Shown here: piece after piece, positions 5,302 through 9,002 of the stretch
How the letters are laid out: each line of letters starts with the position of its first letter
Numbering within the stretch: the stretch's first letter is position 1
Assembly: GCA_028684735.1 (NCBI GenBank)
Contig: JAQUFI010000055.1
Span: 1 to 9,002, forward strand
DNA: 9,002 bases
Source of the DNA: Bacilli bacterium
GTDB lineage: Bacteria > Bacillota_I > Bacilli_A > RF39 > UBA660
Direction of reading: 5' to 3'
Notes under the pieces: generated by a model
What the model saw: the letters and a program-made list of their open reading frames with translations, nothing else
Databases searched by the model: none
What the model was told of the DNA's origin: nothing
Translations under genes and position numbers: made by a program

Positions 5302-6156
5302 ATGCCTAAATTAAAAATAATTATATTTGCAGTCTTATTTTTTTTGATCATTATTGGCTTTTTATTATATAGTCGCTTTATTTCAACCAAAGGTTTAATT
5401 ATTAAAGAGTATAAAATTATTAATGGTAAGATAACAGACTTATATCATGGTTTAAAAATTGTTCATATCTCTGATATCCATTATGGTAGTACGATTTATA
5501 AACAAGAATTAGAAACAATGGTTGAAAGAATCAATTTATTAAAACCAGATATTGTCTTCTTCACAGGTGATTTGTTTTCAGAAAATGAAATTAATGACGA
5601 ATATATTAAAGAAATAACTGAAGTATTATCTAAAATAGAAGTCAAGATCAATAAATATGCGATTAATGGTAATCATGATTATGACTACCCTAAAGAATTT
5701 AAAAACATTATGAAAAACAGTGGTTTTATTAATTTAAGTGATACTTATGATATCATTTATAATGAGAAAAATGAAGCTATCTTTATTGCTGGCTTGAGTA
5801 CTAATTCATATGGAAATCTAAAAATCCAAGATAAAATTAAACCTACGATGGAATATTTAGAAAGTGATAATGAATTTATTTATAATATCTTATTACTTCA
5901 CGAAGCAGACTTTCTTGATAAAGTAGATTATGAAAAGTTCGATTTAGTATTAGCTGGTCACTCTCATAATGGTCAAGTCAGATTACCTTTTATCAAAAAT
6001 ATCTATACCCCTTATGGAGCTAAAAAATATTATAGTGAATACTATAAGCTAAATAATACTGAGTTATATATTTCAAGTGGATTAGGAACATCTGTCCTAA
6101 AGTTTAGATTTTTTAATAAACCATCATTTAATTTTTATCGCATAACAAATAAATAA
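5302..6156 (+). CDS. Membrane-anchored metallophosphoesterase (calcineurin-like, YkuE-like)
   Basis: This 284-residue protein has one N-terminal hydrophobic segment (about 4-23) after a short basic start, which would anchor it with the catalytic domain outside the membrane. It then has a full calcineurin-like metallophosphatase domain. The two-metal motifs appear in order: DIH at 58-60, GD at 89-90, GNHD at 123-126, His200 in LLLHEAD, and GHSHNGQ at 219-225. The layout of one TM anchor plus a short domain resembles the YkuE group and related lipid or nucleotide phosphoesterases, but the substrate cannot be read from sequence. The ATG at 5302 has GGTGATG just upstream. It is tandem with the CPBP gene but separated by a terminator, so the two are probably transcribed independently. 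The stop lies inside a terminator stem shared with convergent ligA. Confidence 0.88.
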   Translation: MPKLKIIIFAVLFFLIIIGFLLYSRFISTKGLIIKEYKIINGKITDLYHGLKIVHISDIHYGSTIYKQELETMVERINLLKPDIVFFTGDLFSENEINDEYIKEITEVLSKIEVKINKYAINGNHDYDYPKEFKNIMKNSGFINLSDTYDIIYNEKNEAIFIAGLSTNSYGNLKIQDKIKPTMEYLESDNEFIYNILLLHEADFLDKVDYEKFDLVLAGHSHNGQVRLPFIKNIYTPYGAKKYYSEYYKLNNTELYISSGLGTSVLKFRFFNKPSFNFYRITNK

Positions 6157-6180
6157 ACCAAGCAAATGCTTGGTTTATTT
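6151..6180. terminator. Bidirectional terminator between the phosphoesterase gene and ligA
   Basis: AAATAAACCAAGCA (6151-6164) and TGCTTGGTTTATTT (6167-6180) are perfect 14-bp inverted repeats; with a realistic 4-nt loop the stem is 13 bp. Both strands end in a T-rich arm: on the plus strand TTTATTTTAT follows, and on the minus strand TTTATTTATTTG. The TAA stop of the plus-strand gene (6154-6156) and the TAA stop of ligA (6175-6177) both lie within the two arms. Confidence 0.88.
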
Positions 6181-8148
6181 TATATTCTTTAACAATTCTT
6201 GCTCATTCCAAATCGTAATATCTAATTCTTTCGCTTTATCATATTTACTACCTGGTTTATCTCCAACAATCACAATATCGGTATTTTTACTAACACTATT
6301 AGTAATGATTCCTCCAAGATATTCTAATCGTTCCTTTATTTCATCTCTCGTCATAGATTCAATTGTTCCTGTAATAACAAATGTCTTACCAGTTATAATA
6401 TTATTTGTGATTGATTTTCCTAAATAATTCATGTTAAGGCCATAATCTTTTAAAGTATTAATCATTTCTTTATTAGATTCATTATTAAAGTAATCAATCA
6501 CACTTTGACTAATAATTTCACCAATTCCTTCAATTTGAGCAATATCTTCTAACTTCGTATTCATTAAATTATCCATTGTTTGATAATGCTTAGCTAAGAT
6601 CTTAGCCGTCTTACTACCGACATGTCTAATACCCAAAGCAAAAATTAATTTTTCTAAAGAATTGGTTTTACTTCTTTCGATACTATCTAATAAGTTACCA
6701 ACACTTTTTTCTCTAAAACCATCTAATTTTACTAACTCTTCTTGTTTTTGATTTAAGATATAAAAGTCATTAAGCTCGCGAATATATCCTAAATTATAGA
6801 ACTCTTCAATGATAGCTATTCCAAAACCTTCAATATTCATAGCATCACGACTAGCAAAATGAATTAAACCTTCGATATGTTTCGCATCACAGTTCTCATT
6901 AAGGCAGTAATAAGCAGCATCTTTCTTTACCAAATCCTGGTTACAAATAGGACATTGATCAATCATTTTAAATACTTTTTCGGTTCCATCTCTTCGATCA
7001 ACCATAGCCTCTTCGACCCTTGGAATAACATCCCCAGCCTTTTTTATTGATACAATATCACCAATTCGAATATCTTTTGATAGGACGTATTCTTCATTAT
7101 GAAGAGTTGCCTTCGAGATAACTGACCCCATTAAACGAACAGGTTCTAAAACTGCATTGGGGGTTACTTGACCAGTACGACCTACAGTAAACTTAATATC
7201 TTTTAATTTAGTTAAGACTAAAGTGGCAGGAAATTTATAAGCTGTTGCCCATTTAGGATACTTAGCTGTATAACCTAATCTCGCTTGATCGTCAATGTTA
7301 TCTAGTTTAATCACAATACCATCTATTTCATAAGGTAGTGAATCTCTATGTTCTGTCCAATATTGAATATAATCTAAGAGTTCATCAATATTATTTACTT
7401 TTTTAGTCTTAGGATTAATATTTAATCCTAACTTTTTCATATATTCTAAACTTTCAGAATGGGTATGAATATTATAATCCATACTATTGGGTAAGTGATA
7501 TATAAAGCAATCTAATTTACGACTAGCAGCAATCTTAGAATCGAGTTGCCTCATCGAACCAGCTGCTGCATTACGAGGATTAGCTAGTAACTCTTCTTGA
7601 TTATTAGTTCGTTCTTCGTTTAATCTTTCAAATGATTTCTTACTCATATATATTTCACCACGAACTTCAACATCAACTTTTTCCGTTAAGGTAAGTGGGA
7701 TGGTTTTAATCGTCTTAACATTATGAGTTATATCTTCACCAATAACACCATCACCACGAGTAGCGCCCCTTACTAACTCGCCATCTTTATATAATAACGA
7801 AACTGATAAACCATCTATTTTCAATTCACATACATATTTAGGATGTTCAACTTCTTTTCTTATCTTCATATCAAATTCAATAACTTCCTCTTGATTAAAA
7901 ACATTACCTAAACTTAGCATTGGAATTTCATGTGTTACCTTTTTGAATTCATCAATAACTTGTCCACCAACACGAACATTAGGTGAATCATTCCTCATTA
8001 ATTCTGGATAATCTTGTTCCAAACTAATTAATTCTTGAATATAGCGATCATATTCTTGATCACTAATACTAGGCTTATCTAAAGTATAATACTCATAGTT
8101 AGCCTTATTTATCAGTTTAATTAACTCTTCCATTCTTTTTTCTATCAT
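6175..8148 (-). CDS. ligA: NAD+-dependent DNA ligase LigA
   Basis: LigA seals nicks in duplex DNA during replication and repair, using NAD+ as adenyl donor. The product has 657 residues, close to the usual 670. Domain Ia (about 1-70) carries YTLDKPSISDQEYD, which helps bind NMN. The adenylation domain holds the catalytic lysine in KIDG at 110-113 and EIDGIVIK at 274-281. An OB fold follows (about 315-395). The zinc finger has Cys399, Cys402, Cys415 and Cys420. A helix-hairpin-helix region covers about 430-570, and a BRCT domain fills 581-657. The start is the ATG at 8148, preceded by AGGTGAT; the ATG at 8184 lies upstream of the predicted -10 and is rejected. It is a single-gene unit here, not behind pcrA as in Bacillus. 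Confidence 0.98.
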   Translation of the reverse strand: MIEKRMEELIKLINKANYEYYTLDKPSISDQEYDRYIQELISLEQDYPELMRNDSPNVRVGGQVIDEFKKVTHEIPMLSLGNVFNQEEVIEFDMKIRKEVEHPKYVCELKIDGLSVSLLYKDGELVRGATRGDGVIGEDITHNVKTIKTIPLTLTEKVDVEVRGEIYMSKKSFERLNEERTNNQEELLANPRNAAAGSMRQLDSKIAASRKLDCFIYHLPNSMDYNIHTHSESLEYMKKLGLNINPKTKKVNNIDELLDYIQYWTEHRDSLPYEIDGIVIKLDNIDDQARLGYTAKYPKWATAYKFPATLVLTKLKDIKFTVGRTGQVTPNAVLEPVRLMGSVISKATLHNEEYVLSKDIRIGDIVSIKKAGDVIPRVEEAMVDRRDGTEKVFKMIDQCPICNQDLVKKDAAYYCLNENCDAKHIEGLIHFASRDAMNIEGFGIAIIEEFYNLGYIRELNDFYILNQKQEELVKLDGFREKSVGNLLDSIERSKTNSLEKLIFALGIRHVGSKTAKILAKHYQTMDNLMNTKLEDIAQIEGIGEIISQSVIDYFNNESNKEMINTLKDYGLNMNYLGKSITNNIITGKTFVITGTIESMTRDEIKERLEYLGGIITNSVSKNTDIVIVGDKPGSKYDKAKELDITIWNEQELLKNIK

Positions 8149-8164
8149 GATATCACCTATATTT

Positions 8165-8173
8165 ATTATACCA
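8165..8173 (-). promoter_or_regulatory. Extended -10 promoter of ligA
   Basis: The minus strand reads TGGTATAAT, with a perfect TATAAT at 8165-8170. The -35 region is AT-rich without a good hexamer. The predicted start, near 8158, is the first base of the Shine-Dalgarno AGGTGAT (8152-8158), giving a 5' UTR of about 10 nt before the ATG at 8148. The promoter lies between ligA and the galU terminator. Confidence 0.7.
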
Positions 8174-8190
8174 TTTTTGTTCATTATTTA

Positions 8191-8220
8191 AATAAAAAAG
8201 AATAACTTCTAGTTATTCTT
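8191..8220 (-). terminator. Intrinsic terminator of galU
   Basis: On the minus strand AAGAATAACT, the loop AGA, then AGTTATTCTT form a perfect 10-bp stem (8198-8207 with 8211-8220), followed by a T-run broken once by A (8197 down to 8190). The galU TAG stop (8209-8211) overlaps the loop. It should isolate galU from ligA. Confidence 0.85.
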
Positions 8221-9002
8221 ACTATTAATAAATTCCTTTAAGCCATCTTTTAATTCAGGGTGTTCTAAACCAAAATCAATGTTAGCTTGCATATAGCCTA
8301 ATTTACTACCCGTATCATAATAAGTACCATCATACTGGCAGACATAAAAGTCTTGCGTCTTCATTAACTCTTTCATCGCGTCAGTAAATTGAACCTCATT
8401 ACCCTTACCTGGTTTTAAATCAGTTAAAATATCAAAAATATCACTTTTAACAACATATCTTCCTAAACCCGCAATATTAGATGGTGCTTTATCAACCTCT
8501 GGCTTTTCAACTATTGTTTTAATTTTACCTGTTTCTTGATTTTCAAATTCAATGATACCATATCGATATACTAGATCTTTAGGAACTTCACTAGCACCAA
8601 TGACATTACAATCATATTTCTCATATATTTCAATTAATTGTTTTAAAACAGGTTTATCATATTTCATTAAGTCATCACCATATAAAACAGCAAATGGTTC
8701 ATCGCCAACAAAGTTACGTGCTAAATTGATAGCATGTCCACTTCCCATTGGTTCACCTTGTCTACGATAAAAAATATTAACTTTCTTTGAGATCCCTTTA
8801 ACTAATTCCAATTGTTCTAATTTACCAGATTGTTTTAGTCTATTTTCTAACTCATAATGTTCATCATAATAATCTTCGACAACTTTTTTATAAGGACTAG
8901 TAATTAAAAGTATTTCTTCAATACCACTTTCGACTGCCTCATCAATAATATAACCAAATGATGGTTTATCAACAATTGGAAGCATCTCCGTAGGTACTGA
9001 TT
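8209..9002 (-). CDS. galU: UTP-glucose-1-phosphate uridylyltransferase (5' end outside window)
   Basis: GalU makes UDP-glucose from UTP and glucose-1-phosphate for glycolipids, polysaccharides and cell-surface glycans, acting in the cytoplasm. The reading frame stays open to the window edge: before the Met at 8985 it reads Ser-Val-Pro-Thr-Glu, matching the family's SVPKEMLP, so that Met is internal and roughly 25 N-terminal residues, including the GxGTR loop, lie beyond the window. Counting from that Met, motifs are EMLPIVDKP, FVGDEPFAVLYGDD (metal-binding Asp, 92-105), YRYGII (140-145), VEKP (159-162, with the catalytic-type Lys) and YDTGSKLGY (223-231). Differences from the Bacillus GtaB pattern are PTEM for PKEM, EPMGSGHA for EPKGLGHA, and GNEVQFTDA for GGEIQLTDA. 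The GDD and VEKP residues remain, so activity is likely. It ends in TAG with its own terminator. Confidence 0.95.
   Translation of the reverse strand, partial: SVPTEMLPIVDKPSFGYIIDEAVESGIEEILLITSPYKKVVEDYYDEHYELENRLKQSGKLEQLELVKGISKKVNIFYRRQGEPMGSGHAINLARNFVGDEPFAVLYGDDLMKYDKPVLKQLIEIYEKYDCNVIGASEVPKDLVYRYGIIEFENQETGKIKTIVEKPEVDKAPSNIAGLGRYVVKSDIFDILTDLKPGKGNEVQFTDAMKELMKTQDFYVCQYDGTYYDTGSKLGYMQANIDFGLEHPELKDGLKEFINSKNN

Noticed and set aside
4548..6156. CPBP protease and phosphoesterase as a bacteriocin immunity or defence pair
   Set aside because: A strong terminator and a new promoter separate them, and no precursor peptide, transporter or modification enzyme is nearby; adjacency alone does not support a system.
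6170..6427. Plus-strand open frame of 85 codons, hydrophobic
   Set aside because: It is antisense to the BRCT end of ligA and begins inside the shared terminator; the hydrophobicity comes from reading Lys/Asn-rich codons in reverse.
8149..8184. N-terminal extension of LigA from ATG 8184
   Set aside because: The ATG lies upstream of the predicted -10 element, no ribosome site precedes it, and LigA homology begins at the ATG at 8148.
8552..8770. Plus-strand open frame of 72 codons
   Set aside because: It is antisense to galU, whose motifs continue through it; no start signal.
1..9002. CRISPR array, transposon, prophage, tRNA or rRNA
   Set aside because: No regularly spaced repeats, transposase or integrase motifs, terminal repeats or cloverleaf-like segments were seen on either strand.

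Overview
The window looks like a housekeeping segment of a very AT-rich, low-GC Gram-positive genome (Bacillota; the composition and gene repertoire would fit Bacilli, Erysipelotrichia or a relative of the Mollicutes). Shine-Dalgarno sites are strong and of the AGGAGGTGAT type. The genetic code reads as standard code 11: all nine Trp codons are TGG and every gene is uninterrupted by TGA. None of the ten genes ends in TGA (seven TAA, three TAG). No mobile element, phage gene, CRISPR array, tRNA or rRNA is visible.

Layout. Bases 125-4482, read on the minus strand, hold the translation/transcription operon rimP-nusA-ylxR-infB-rbfA, followed by an uncertain 56-codon lysine/asparagine-rich ORF. 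It starts from an extended -10 promoter at 4474-4482 and has a perfect GC-containing hairpin in a leader of about 50 nt. Two things differ from the Bacillus arrangement: RimP is only 84 residues, with its whole C-terminal domain missing, and neither ylxQ (an L7Ae-like gene) nor ylxP is present. Bases 4520-5276, plus strand, encode a CPBP-family intramembrane protease homologue that most likely starts at a TTG codon and has its own terminator. Bases 5278-6180, plus strand, encode a membrane-anchored metallophosphoesterase. It converges on ligA (6175-8148, minus strand, NAD+-dependent DNA ligase) across one bidirectional terminator that contains both stop codons. Upstream of ligA is the 3' part of galU (8209-9002, minus strand, UTP-glucose-1-phosphate uridylyltransferase), cut by the window edge and followed by its own terminator.

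How the genes work together. The left half is one functional module: RimP and RbfA mature the 30S subunit, IF2 starts translation, NusA controls elongation and termination, and YlxR/RnpM is an RNA-binding partner of RNase P. The right half is a set of single-gene transcription units for envelope, DNA-repair and sugar-nucleotide functions, each with its own promoter or terminator. A recurring design stands out there: in three of these genes the extended -10 element lies only 6 nt before the Shine-Dalgarno, which predicts 5' UTRs of about 10-13 nt.

I see no convincing new multi-gene system. The best leads are the one-domain RimP, the rimP leader hairpin as a possible NusA-dependent attenuator, the compressed promoter/RBS modules, and the substitutions in GalU.
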